Source: Bog-473 sp963742035
GTDB taxonomy: Bacteria; Actinomycetota; Acidimicrobiia; Acidimicrobiales; RAAP-2
Reading direction: 5' to 3'
DNA: 64,000 nucleotides
Assembly (NCBI GenBank): GCA_963742035.1
Contig: CAVUKH010000001.1
Coordinates: forward strand, 248,001-312,000
The notes beneath the pieces were generated by a model. That model saw only the letters and a list, made by a program, of their open reading frames with translations. It was not told the DNA's origin and did no database searches. Shown in pieces: positions 51,274 to 58,787 of the stretch (position 1 is the first letter of the stretch; every line of letters begins with the position of its first letter). The position numbers and the translations under genes are program-made.

Positions 51274-51918
51274 TTATCGACGGATGGAGGCGGCTGTCTC
51301 CGAGTCCCTCCGAACTCGAGCGCCGCCATCGGGTCTTGGCGTCAGGCCTGCGAGCAGATGATGAACGGTGTTCTGAAACCGCGCGAGGTCGCCGAAGGGC
51401 CGGGCGACAAGCATCGCCCCTTCCAGTCCGCTGACGATCATCTGAGCCGTCTCTCTCGGCGAACCCGAGAAGGCAAGGGTCCTTTGTTTGCGGCCTTGCT
51501 CCAACACTCGCGCCAGCCACCGTTCGTTTTCGTCGAAGAATCGAACAACGGCCTCTTGCATAGGACGCGGAAGGGTTTCGTACTCTGCGGCCATCATTCC
51601 GCACAGACACATGCGATGCGCACGCAAGACATCGAGGTAGAGATCGGCATAGGCATCGAGTCGGGCGGGCGCTTCACCTGTGCGTTTCTCCACTTCCACC
51701 AGCGCCTCGTTGAAGCGGACCGTATACCGCGCGATCAGAGCTTCGCCAAGCTCTGCCTTGCCCGCAAAGTGGTAGTGGAGGGCCGCCTTCGTCATCTTCA
51801 GCTCGGCGGCAACGTCCGCGTAGCTGAACCCGTTGAAGCCGCGGACTTGAACGAGGTGCTCTGCCACATCGAGGATCTGGGTCGCCGTGCCGACCCTCTT
51901 CGTCTGGCCCTTCTGCAT
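51274..51918 (-). CDS. TetR/AcrR-family regulator with conserved Cys pair
   Basis: A 214-aa protein from ATG 51918; TTG 51939 is less likely. The N-terminal helix-turn-helix includes F-S-Y-A-D-V-A-A-E-L-K-M-T-K-A-A-L-H-Y-H-F and K-A-E-L-G-E-A-L. Near residue 103 is H-R-M-C-L-C-G-M-M-A-A-E, similar to regulators sensing electrophiles by cysteine. It is divergent from the cupin gene, with a 16-bp near-palindrome between them, so it probably controls that gene and itself. Confidence 0.87.
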   Translation of the reverse strand: MQKGQTKRVGTATQILDVAEHLVQVRGFNGFSYADVAAELKMTKAALHYHFAGKAELGEALIARYTVRFNEALVEVEKRTGEAPARLDAYADLYLDVLRAHRMCLCGMMAAEYETLPRPMQEAVVRFFDENERWLARVLEQGRKQRTLAFSGSPRETAQMIVSGLEGAMLVARPFGDLARFQNTVHHLLAGLTPRPDGGARVRRDSETAASIRR

Positions 51919-51951
51919 CTCCACCAGCCTCTGTGACAACTGCTTGACTTC

Positions 51952-51967
51952 TACCTATTAGTAAGTA
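51952..51967. promoter_or_regulatory. Candidate TetR operator
   Basis: TACCTATT (51952-51959) abuts AGTAAGTA (51960-51967), a 16-bp palindrome with two mismatched pairs (ideal TACTTACT-AGTAAGTA). It lies 34 bp upstream of the TetR ATG and 46 bp before the cupin GTG. Size and symmetry suit a TetR dimer. Confidence 0.5.
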
Positions 51968-52013
51968 AGCATACCCTCGTCGTCAGTATCGGCACGAGCG
52001 AGGAGGTCGAACT

Positions 52014-52367
52014 GTGCACACGACCGAGCACCGAAGCTTCGAGCAACCCGACGAGGTCCGCGACTTTCCGAACGGAAGGGCGGAGATCGTGAAGGCCGGG
52101 GGCGGGGAGATCGGCCGTCTGGTCCTCCAACCCGGATGGCGATGGTCCAACGACGTGAAGCCGATCGCCAAAACCGAGAGCTGTGAGGCGCCGCACTTCC
52201 AATACCACGTGAGCGGGCAGTTGGCCGTCCGTATGGACGACGGGTCTGAGTTCATCGCCGGCCCAGGAGACGTCACATCTCTGCCGAGCGGGCACGACGC
52301 CTGGGTAGTCGGGAACGTGCCAGTCGTCGTTGTCGATTGGTTCGGCGCCAGCAACTACGCCAAGTGA
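52014..52367 (+). CDS. Single-domain cupin protein
   Basis: A 117-aa soluble protein from GTG 52014. Cupin features are R-L-V-L-Q-P-G-W-R-W, P-H-F-Q-Y-H-V-S-G, G-P-G-D-V-T-S-L-P-S-G-H-D and V-V-V-D-W. Several metal-ligand positions (His in P-H-F and Q-Y-H) are present, but the classic H-x-H is spaced differently. It is the first of three coupled small genes under a probable TetR. Function is unknown; detoxification or metabolite binding is plausible. Confidence 0.8.
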   Translation: MHTTEHRSFEQPDEVRDFPNGRAEIVKAGGGEIGRLVLQPGWRWSNDVKPIAKTESCEAPHFQYHVSGQLAVRMDDGSEFIAGPGDVTSLPSGHDAWVVGNVPVVVVDWFGASNYAK

Positions 52368-52723
52368 CTCTTTCTGAGAGCAGGCGGGAGCCGGACGAGG
52401 TGGTGAAGGCGTTCGGAGAGGCGTGGGCCGGTCACGATCTCGAGGGAGCCTTGGGGTTGGTGACAGACGACTGCGTCTTTGACGCCACTGGTCCGGCTCC
52501 CGACGGGACGCGCCACACCGGTCGGGCCGCCGTCAGACGGGCCTGGGACGCAATTTTCGCCGATGCCTCCGCCCGGTTCGAACCGGAGGAGACCTTTGCG
52601 GCCGGCGACCGAGTGGTGCAGCTGTGGCGCTACTCCTGGGAGGGTGGACATGTGCGCGGGATCGACGTCTTCCGCGTCCGCGAGGGCAAGGTGGCCGAGA
52701 AGCTCTCATACGTAAAGGGTTGA
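52364..52723 (+). CDS. NTF2-like / SnoaL-type protein
   Basis: A 119-aa protein from GTG 52364, overlapping the cupin stop (GTGA). The NTF2-like fold is indicated by V-V-K-A-F-G-E-A-W-A-G-H-D-L, D-D-C-V-F-D-A-T-G, H-T-G-R-A-A-V-R-R-A-W and the end D-V-F-R-V-R-E-G-K-V-A-E-K-L-S-Y. Proteins of this kind bind or isomerise small hydrophobic molecules. Function unknown. Confidence 0.8.
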   Translation: MTLSESRREPDEVVKAFGEAWAGHDLEGALGLVTDDCVFDATGPAPDGTRHTGRAAVRRAWDAIFADASARFEPEETFAAGDRVVQLWRYSWEGGHVRGIDVFRVREGKVAEKLSYVKG

Positions 52724-52741
52724 CCGAGGAACGGTGAGGTG

Positions 52742-53122
52742 ATGAACACTTCAGACCCCGTCGGGTCCTTTCTGACCGGAATCGAAGGTGCATCTCTCCC
52801 GGAGGACATCTTCTGTGAGGACGTTCTCCTGGACGCGACCGTTCCGAACTGGCGGTTCCAAGTCGAGGGTGCAGACGCCGTGCGCGACGAGCTCGGGAGG
52901 TGGTACGCAGACCGCGGACGCTTCGGCGAGGTGCGGCGCCACCTCATCGACGAGGGTGAGCTGGTGGAGTTCACACTCAGCTGGGAAGTAGCGGGGGTGC
53001 CCCACACATGCCACCAGGCACACATAGTCAGGCTGCGTGATGATCGCATTGCCAACGACACGGTGTTCTGCGGCGGTCGGTGGCCGGAGCCGCTGCTCGT
53101 TCAAATGGCAGAGGGACGTTGA
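52742..53122 (+). CDS. Second NTF2-like protein
   Basis: A 126-aa protein from ATG 52742; GTG 52739 is possible. The pattern F-C-E-D-V-L-L-D-A-T-V-P-N-W-R-F, G-A-D-A-V-R-D-E-L and H-I-V-R-L-R-D-D-R-I-A-N-D-T-V-F-C-G-G-R-W resembles NTF2-like proteins. It starts 18 bp after its neighbour, and the two share only general fold features. It is the last gene of the small TetR-linked operon. Confidence 0.75.
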   Translation: MNTSDPVGSFLTGIEGASLPEDIFCEDVLLDATVPNWRFQVEGADAVRDELGRWYADRGRFGEVRRHLIDEGELVEFTLSWEVAGVPHTCHQAHIVRLRDDRIANDTVFCGGRWPEPLLVQMAEGR

Positions 53123-53430
53123 CTCAGATCCACTGGGCTTCTCGTCCATAATCCCGAACGGAATCGGTCGAAGGCAACCGGACCGACTGCAGAAGATCGC
53201 CAGTCGGTGGGCTGCACGCTACCGATGAGCAGGTGGATCGATTCGGCCGCTCTCACTCCTCTCCGTCACTCCAGGGCCGGTGCGCCACCCGCCAGCAGTT
53301 TCAGAGCCGGCTTTCGCTCCCCTCGCGAAGGATCGGACATCCGAACCTCTGCGTCAGTGGTGACCTAGGGCTGTCGAGCTAAGGACGTTAGTCCCTAGCT
53401 GGGAGCGGCCTGGGGCTTCACAGTACGCAT
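53123..53430. other. Intergenic region with tRNA-Ser 5' fragment and DosR-like box
   Basis: No gene is seen in these 308 bases. On the minus strand 53239-53264 repeats the 5' end of tRNA-Ser(GCT): 7 bp identical, 3 bp different, then 16 bp identical (CGATTCGGCCGCTCTC on the plus strand). No anticodon or T-arm follows, so it is not a functional tRNA. At 53381-53396 lies AAGGACGTTAGTCCCT, similar to the core of the mycobacterial DosR box, 35 bp before the next gene. CTAGGG (53365-53370) and CCCTAG (53393-53398) form an additional inverted repeat. Confidence 0.55.
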
Positions 53431-53607
53431 ATGCCATTTGGTGCATTCGTTGCCGCACTGATCAACCTGAACGGCTCCGGTCACTACATCCACTGGGGCT
53501 TTGTCCAGATCTCCGTGGCCAACCTAGTGGTGATCGTCCTGATGATCGCCGTCTTTGTCCTGGCGATCCTGTTGCCATTCCCACGGCGGAAGGAGCCACC
53601 CCAGTGA
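53431..53607 (+). CDS. 58-aa single-pass membrane protein of the cytochrome b unit
   Basis: A small protein from ATG 53431. The first third is amphipathic (N-L-N-G-S-G-H-Y-I-H-W-G-F-V-Q). A single hydrophobic helix follows (V-A-N-L-V-V-I-V-L-M-I-A-V-F-V-L-A-I), with a basic C-terminal tail. Its stop overlaps the cytochrome b start (GTGA), which argues that it is translated. Small single-helix subunits are common in bc-type complexes; that role is inferred. The two His residues before the helix are notable. Confidence 0.72.
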   Translation: MPFGAFVAALINLNGSGHYIHWGFVQISVANLVVIVLMIAVFVLAILLPFPRRKEPPQ

Positions 53608-54299
53608 CACTCGATGCTGACACCCGCCGGGAAGGCACCACCAGAGCCGAATCGCGCCAATGGACTGCGAAGGTCAGGAACGCCGCTTCTTCGGCCTTCC
53701 CGCCAGAGCGCCTCCTCCCCGACCGCCAGCCCGCCTACATGGCTTCGTGGATTTACGTCTTCGGTGTGCTCACGGTCGTGAGCCTCGCCTGGGTCATCGT
53801 TACCGGTTGCGTGCTCGCGATCATGGGGCCCAGCTGGTGGCACGTCTCCGGACTCGGGCATTTCGTGAACTCCCTTCACCTCTGGAGCGTCGAGGCCTTC
53901 TTCTTCTTCATGGTCATCCACCTGTGGGGAAAATTCTTTATGGCCGCATGGCGAGGCAACCGCAGGTTGACCTGGGCGACGGGTGTGATCTCCTTCGTCG
54001 CCTCCATTGCTGCCGCGTTCACCGGGTACCTGTCCCAGCAGAATTTCGACTCGCAATGGATCTCCACTCAGGCCAAGGACGGCATCAATGCAACGGGGGC
54101 CGGAGCCGTGTGGAACGTCCTCAACTTCGGGCAGATGCTGATGTGGCACATCGTGCTGTTGCCCATTGCCGTTGTCATCATCGCCGGCTTGCATGTCCTC
54201 ATGGTTCGTCGTCACGGAATCGTTCCACCGTTCGACGAAGACGATGCCAGCACAACGTCCACCGGCGAAGCACCCACCCCGGTTGAGGTCGTCGAATGA
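53604..54299 (+). CDS. Cytochrome b, N-terminal (di-haem) domain protein
   Basis: A 231-aa membrane protein from GTG 53604. The four haem ligands of cytochrome b/b6 are in place: His92 and His106 (13 residues between) and His182 and His197. A G-Y-L-S-Q motif lies between them, where G-Y-x-L-P/x occurs in b-type proteins. Only the N-terminal four-helix half is present; subunit-IV-like regions are absent. It follows the 58-aa protein and is coupled to the next gene by ATGA. No Rieske or cytochrome c1 gene is nearby, so its electron partners are unknown. Confidence 0.88.
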   Translation: MTLDADTRREGTTRAESRQWTAKVRNAASSAFPPERLLPDRQPAYMASWIYVFGVLTVVSLAWVIVTGCVLAIMGPSWWHVSGLGHFVNSLHLWSVEAFFFFMVIHLWGKFFMAAWRGNRRLTWATGVISFVASIAAAFTGYLSQQNFDSQWISTQAKDGINATGAGAVWNVLNFGQMLMWHIVLLPIAVVIIAGLHVLMVRRHGIVPPFDEDDASTTSTGEAPTPVEVVE

Positions 54300-55255
54300 G
54301 TCCGAAGAGGGCCCGTCGCTTCAACCCCGATCGCGACGTCAGGGAATGGAAGGGCGCCTATCGTCCATACGACATTGTGAAGGAGGCCTTTGTCGCGCTG
54401 CTTGCGGTCGGCGTCCTGATCCTGCTGTTGACCGTCGTGTTCTCTTCACCCGATGAGCCGGCCGTTACGTTGAAAACCTGGTCGACCACCAACCCCGTCG
54501 ACTTCGCCCAAACAGCCACGACCGAATTGGACGGGACGAGCGCGGTGGCCACGTACGGACCGCCCTACAACACGACGCCCGACGTCACCCAGCACATCGG
54601 CTTCTTCGAGCCCGCGCAGTGGCTCGGAGTGCACCAGCCGATCGATACGGCGCAGGACTTTGTCATCAAGCCGCTCCGCACGCTGCCGAATCAACCGCAT
54701 GTCCAGCGAGCGATCAACTCGTATGAGAGCGCCCCGGCATCTCAGCAAGGTGCTTGGACGACGAGCTACGAGAAGGCGGTGGCCAACGCTACAGACGTCC
54801 ACGGTCGGCTGCACGTCCCCGTCGGTCCGTACGGACCAGTCGGAGTGATGATCGGCTCACTGACCTCCATGGCCCAGACAGGTGGCCTCGATGGTGCTTT
54901 GTTGGGCCAGGGACAGTTCTATAACACCAACTACACGAAGCCGCTGCTGTTCATCGCCGACGGCAACTACCTTGCCAACATCGCCGGCTCGCAACAACTG
55001 CAGGGCACGCAATGGGGCATGATGAACGAGACCGGGAATTACCCCGGTCAAGCGTGGCTGTGGCTGTACACCGCCTTTTACCAGGTACCACCGATGAAAA
55101 CGTCGGATAATGCGGACCTGGAGGTGTGGGCGATCATGATGGTGCTCACGATCGCACTGATCTTCCTTCCGTTCATTCCCGTCCTGCGTTCGATCCCGCG
55201 ATGGTCTCGGGTCTACAAGTTGATTTGGCGAGAGCACTACCGCGCCTTGGCCTAG
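54296..55255 (+). CDS. Membrane-anchored protein linked to cytochrome b
   Basis: A 319-aa protein from ATG 54296, overlapping the cytochrome b stop. One helix near the N-terminus (34-53) and one near the C-terminus (about 275-295) flank a soluble, presumably extracytoplasmic domain of about 220 residues. That domain has G-P-P-Y-N, H-I-G-F-F-E-P-A-Q-W-L-G and L-H-V-P-V-G-P-Y-G-P-V. No haem or cluster motif is seen. I do not recognise the family; it may take the place of a C-terminal cytochrome b subunit. Confidence 0.75.
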   Translation: MSPKRARRFNPDRDVREWKGAYRPYDIVKEAFVALLAVGVLILLLTVVFSSPDEPAVTLKTWSTTNPVDFAQTATTELDGTSAVATYGPPYNTTPDVTQHIGFFEPAQWLGVHQPIDTAQDFVIKPLRTLPNQPHVQRAINSYESAPASQQGAWTTSYEKAVANATDVHGRLHVPVGPYGPVGVMIGSLTSMAQTGGLDGALLGQGQFYNTNYTKPLLFIADGNYLANIAGSQQLQGTQWGMMNETGNYPGQAWLWLYTAFYQVPPMKTSDNADLEVWAIMMVLTIALIFLPFIPVLRSIPRWSRVYKLIWREHYRALA

Positions 55256-55376
55256 CACCCAACGTCACCTTCCCTGGACCTGACGTTTGTCGCAGGTCGC
55301 GACTGCAAAACAACTGCGAGGACACCGTCACGCGTGGGATGGGCGAACTCGAGCCGGAGCCAAGTGGACGAGTGCG

Positions 55377-56654
55377 TCAGAGGGCATTTGAGGATTGGTC
55401 GACCGCTCTGCCCCGTTGCGTGAGCTTCCCCTTGCGCTGTAGCTTCCGCCACGAGACTTCAAGACGAGCACCACCGAGATCCGAGGTTCCCGTCGCCCAT
55501 TCGCCCTGAGTGGAACGAACGACAGCATCGGCGATGGCGAGCCCAAGACCAGTGCCGGCCACACTCACCGTCGCCCGGTGAAATCGGTCGAACACAGCTT
55601 CGCGCTGACTCTCGGGAATTCCGGGGCCGGAGTCCTCAACACGTAGGCCCACCCGAGACCCGGAGTCACTCACGCTCACCCTGACGCTGCCACCTCCACC
55701 CGCGAATTTGCACGCATTGTCGATCAGGACACCCGCCAAGCGGTCAATGAGATCCGGCTGTGCCTGCACCATGAGGGGACCGCTGCCTACCAGCTCGAAG
55801 GACAGCTCGACCGCCTGCGCCGTCGCCAGCGCGCCAAAGCGCACGACACAGCTCGCAACCACAGCGCCGACATCAGTCAGATCGACGGCCTCTGGCAATA
55901 GTTGTTCATTGTCGGCCCTGGCCAACCAGAGCAAATCCTCCACAATCCGTCGCAACCGGCTGTTCTCCCGGGCGACCCGTTTGAGGATCTCTCGATACTC
56001 GGCCGTGTCACGTGGCCGATCGAGTGCAAGACCTACCTCAGCCTCAATGACCGAAATGGGGGTGCGCAGCTCATGAGACGCATCAGCGGTGAATTCTGCC
56101 TGTCGTCGTCGGATGAGCTCGGACGGCGCGGACGCCCGCAGACCGACCACTGTCGCGCCTCCGAACACGATCACACCCAGAATCGCGCCGAAGACGAACT
56201 CAGCCACCAGAAGCGCTGACTGAACATTTGAGATCGAGGCTGTGCTCTGGCCGGCAACGAGCAACGTGTCTTGGAGTCGTAGTGTATTGAATCGGACATT
56301 CGAGGTTCCGACGGCAAGGGTGACCGGTTCGGCTCCCCAGTGACGCCGGGGAAGGGGCGGCGCCATCGACGTGAGGGCAGTCACCTTCCCGGACGAGGCT
56401 ATCGACCAAAGAAACTGTGGCGCGTCGTCAAGATCCGTGTCGTCATCTCTTGTCGTTGAACCACTCGGCGCGCCCATCTGTTGGCGTGCATCATGGAGGC
56501 GGTCCATCAGGCGATCGTCCGTCGTGCTGATCAGATGGTCACTGACGATGGCGTTCAGCACAATGACAGCTATGACATAGAGCACCAAGACGATAATCGT
56601 GGCCATCCCGGCTACACGCACAGCGTGGCGGCGGTGCCCGCGCTGCGGTCTCAC
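55377..56654 (-). CDS. Sensor histidine kinase, short linker
   Basis: A 425-aa membrane kinase from GTG 56654, overlapping the regulator stop. Two helices (17-38 and about 148-170) enclose an extracellular sensor domain of about 110 residues. The HisKA box F-T-A-D-A-S-H-E-L-R-T-P comes very soon after the second helix, so a HAMP domain is missing or very short. The ATPase domain has I-D-N-A-C-K-F, D-S-G-P-G-I-P and G-T-G-L-G-L-A. It lies convergent to the cytochrome b unit, 121 bp away, which may be its target. Confidence 0.92.
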   Translation of the reverse strand: MRPQRGHRRHAVRVAGMATIIVLVLYVIAVIVLNAIVSDHLISTTDDRLMDRLHDARQQMGAPSGSTTRDDDTDLDDAPQFLWSIASSGKVTALTSMAPPLPRRHWGAEPVTLAVGTSNVRFNTLRLQDTLLVAGQSTASISNVQSALLVAEFVFGAILGVIVFGGATVVGLRASAPSELIRRRQAEFTADASHELRTPISVIEAEVGLALDRPRDTAEYREILKRVARENSRLRRIVEDLLWLARADNEQLLPEAVDLTDVGAVVASCVVRFGALATAQAVELSFELVGSGPLMVQAQPDLIDRLAGVLIDNACKFAGGGGSVRVSVSDSGSRVGLRVEDSGPGIPESQREAVFDRFHRATVSVAGTGLGLAIADAVVRSTQGEWATGTSDLGGARLEVSWRKLQRKGKLTQRGRAVDQSSNAL

Positions 56655-57319
56655 GTCTCGATCATCCGATACCCGGTTCCGCGGATTGTCTCGATGCGAG
56701 CACTGCTGCGGCCCAACTTCGCACGGAGTCGGCCGATATGGACGTCAATGGTATTCGACCCGACGGCATCCGCTTCGTCGTCCCACACCTGGACAGCGAT
56801 GCTGTGGCGGGTAAGGACCTTTGGATGTCTACGGAGGAGGAGTTCCACCAATGACGACTCAATGGCCGTCAGAGCCACTGTCTCTCCGGAAACCGTCGCC
56901 TCTCGAGTGGTCGGATCGAAGCAGAGGTTGCCACACTGGAGCACCGGCCCGACGACGAGCGGTGGGCGGCGCTGCAAGGCCTGCACGCGGGCAACGAGCT
57001 CGGTAAAATCGAACGGCTTCACCAGATAGTCGTCCGCACCTTCGTTCAGACCGGCAACACGATCCGATGGGGCATCGCGAGCGGTAAGCATGAGGATGGG
57101 CGTGCGATCACCCCGAGACCTCGCCTCTGCGACGACTTCGATCCCGGTACGCTCCGGCATGCGCCAGTCAAGCACTGCCACGTCGTAGACGTAGGCACGC
57201 AGATATTTGAGCGCTGCCGCTCCGTCTGCGACCGCGTCGACGACATATCCGTTCTCACGGAGCCCACGCTCGAGGACAGACCGCAATGCGGCATCGTCCT
57301 CTGCGACCAGAACCCTCAC
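56651..57319 (-). CDS. OmpR-family response regulator
   Basis: A 222-aa protein from GTG or ATG at 57319. The receiver has E-D-D, phospho-acceptor Asp51 in A-V-L-D-W-R-M-P, T-A-R and Lys in Y-L-V-K-P-F-D. The winged helix ends R-G-T-G-Y-R-M. It forms a pair with the kinase whose start it overlaps. The target is unknown; the adjacent cytochrome b operon and the electron-transfer operon divergent from it are candidates. Confidence 0.92.
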   Translation of the reverse strand: MRVLVAEDDAALRSVLERGLRENGYVVDAVADGAAALKYLRAYVYDVAVLDWRMPERTGIEVVAEARSRGDRTPILMLTARDAPSDRVAGLNEGADDYLVKPFDFTELVARVQALQRRPPLVVGPVLQCGNLCFDPTTREATVSGETVALTAIESSLVELLLRRHPKVLTRHSIAVQVWDDEADAVGSNTIDVHIGRLRAKLGRSSARIETIRGTGYRMIET

Positions 57320-57434
57320 CGAACTGGCGAACCGGCATGTGACATGGGCTTCAGGCTAGGGGTTCTTGTGCCCTCGTTCGTATTCGGCGCCTGTCATCGT
57401 ACCTTCAGGTTCGGTCCGTACTCTGGGTCGTGCA

Positions 57435-57644
57435 GTGAGCGGCTCCGCTGATCAACAACACAGGGAGTTCACTCGTCTGACGGCCAGGACCCTCTTTATC
57501 GATGATCGAATTCCCACCTCGACAGAGAGGGCGGCAGAGCGAGACCCGAGGGAGCTTCACAGCACGTCCACAGAAGGACTCAAGGCGAGCCGTATCCGGC
57601 GCTGGTTCCATGTACTCGAGGTGATCCAAGGAAATGATCGATGA
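57435..57644 (+). CDS. Small hypothetical protein coupled to the next gene
   Basis: A possible 69-aa protein from GTG 57435; an ATG-equivalent start at 57366 is also open. It is polar and basic, with F-T-R-L-T-A-R-T-L-F-I-D-D-R and R-R-W-F-H-V-L-E-V-I-Q. No family is recognised. The support is positional: its stop overlaps the next start (ATGA), continuing the run of coupled genes. It may instead be chance open sequence in a leader. Confidence 0.35.
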   Translation: MSGSADQQHREFTRLTARTLFIDDRIPTSTERAAERDPRELHSTSTEGLKASRIRRWFHVLEVIQGNDR

Positions 57645-58030
57645 GTTCCACACGGCAGTCCCACTCACCTGAGACTCGTCGGCGGGCCAATGCTTCCCTA
57701 CGCCTCCTGACTCGGATTGCCGCCTTGGCGGCCACCGGAGCCACCGTGGCCATCGGAATCGTGGTCGCCAAGGAGCATCCCGGAGGGACTGCGTCCAATG
57801 CCTCTCCTGTTCAGGCGCCGACGAGGCCGACAACGAGCGCCGCGACTCCGAGCACTACGACGACAGTCACGTCACCTCCGACCACGACGCCGACCTCATC
57901 GGGCCAGGGAGAGACTTCTGGCTCGGCGTCGCCGACAACGACTACTTCACCACCAACCACGACCACAATATTGCCACCGACCACCACGACGACTCGTCCG
58001 GTCGCCACGTCGGGGGGCACGAGTCGATGA
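57641..58030 (+). CDS. Membrane-anchored Thr/Ser/Pro-rich protein
   Basis: A 129-aa protein from ATG 57641. A single helix (about 22-43) follows a basic N-terminus. The rest is a mucin-like T/S/P-rich tail with clusters of T-T-T-T and P-P-T-T-T-T, probably extracytoplasmic and flexible. Such tails act as spacers or glycosylation targets. It is coupled on both sides by ATGA overlaps. In related electron-transfer loci an FMN-binding secreted protein often occupies this place, but no such domain is visible here. Confidence 0.65.
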   Translation: MSSTRQSHSPETRRRANASLRLLTRIAALAATGATVAIGIVVAKEHPGGTASNASPVQAPTRPTTSAATPSTTTTVTSPPTTTPTSSGQGETSGSASPTTTTSPPTTTTILPPTTTTTRPVATSGGTSR

Positions 58031-58170
58031 CTGCGCCCGTGCTGGCAACGGCAACGTCGCACGCCTCCTGGACGGAAAGATCCCTTTGCGCCCTGGACAC
58101 GTTGGCCACCGCCGTCGGGACCGTTGCGCCGCACGCTGACGAGGCAGAGCGAGACGACAAACAGCTGTGA
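58027..58170 (+). CDS. 47-aa hypothetical protein between coupled genes
   Basis: A short protein from ATG 58027 whose start overlaps the preceding stop (ATGA) and whose stop overlaps the next start (GTGA). It is mildly hydrophobic, with one Cys and an acidic C-terminus (D-E-A-E-R-D-D). No family is recognised. The double overlap suggests it is translated as part of the operon, but a leader-like role is also possible. Confidence 0.45.
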   Translation: MTAPVLATATSHASWTERSLCALDTLATAVGTVAPHADEAERDDKQL

Positions 58171-58787
58171 GTTCCACCTATCTGTGGTACATCACGCGGG
58201 CGAGCGGAATCGTCACCCTGGTGCTTCTCACCCTCACCATGGTCCTGGGGCTCGTGACCACAAGTCGCGCCCGCGCACGCAACTGGCCCGGCTTCGCACA
58301 GCAGGACCTCCACCGCCGCATCTCAATCATGGCCGTGGTGTTCCTGGGTATTCACGTGCTCACGAGCATCTTCGACACATACGTCCATATCGGTTGGTTC
58401 GCCGTGGCCGTGCCGTTTGCCTCTCCATACAGCCGCTTCTGGGTGGGTCTGGGCACTCTCGCTCTCGATCTCATGGTCGCCGTCTTCGCCTCGAGTCTGC
58501 TCCGGACGCACCTGCGACCCGGCACCTGGCGGGGCATTCACTGGTTGGCGTACGCGTCGTGGCCCATCGCTCTGGCCCACACATTTGGCCTCGGGACGGA
58601 CTCGAGGGAGCGATGGGTCATCGTTCTCGGAATACTGTGCCTGCTGGCCGTCTGTGCCTCTCTGGCGTGGCGCGTGCACGCAGCAGCCCTGCGAGCGGCG
58701 ATGATTCCCGTCCAGGCTCCCGACGCAATTCCACTCACCCGACGGGTGGCGGCGGCGAGCACAAGCGAGCGTCGCGATGGCTCCTAA
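58167..58787 (+). CDS. Ferric-reductase-like transmembrane cytochrome b
   Basis: A 206-aa membrane protein from GTG 58167. About six helices contain two His pairs suited to two b haems: His49/His63 and His125/His138. The family signature is H-R-R-I-S-I-M-A-V-V-F-L-G-I-H. The C-terminal cytosolic tail has no FAD/NAD domain. The electron input is therefore probably the NuoF-like protein, whose gene overlaps this one by 11 bp, through the small ferredoxin. It would move electrons across the membrane to an unknown acceptor. Confidence 0.85.
   Translation: MSSTYLWYITRASGIVTLVLLTLTMVLGLVTTSRARARNWPGFAQQDLHRRISIMAVVFLGIHVLTSIFDTYVHIGWFAVAVPFASPYSRFWVGLGTLALDLMVAVFASSLLRTHLRPGTWRGIHWLAYASWPIALAHTFGLGTDSRERWVIVLGILCLLAVCASLAWRVHAAALRAAMIPVQAPDAIPLTRRVAAASTSERRDGS

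Noticed and set aside
50990..51361. Open frames between the BlaI-like and TetR genes, considered as a broken transposase
   Set aside because: No transposase motifs, inverted repeats or homology are visible and the frames overlap the TetR 3' end antisense.
53170..53264. A possible second tRNA-Ser gene
   Set aside because: Only the 5' acceptor/D-arm portion matches; no anticodon arm, T-loop or 3' acceptor strand can be found downstream.
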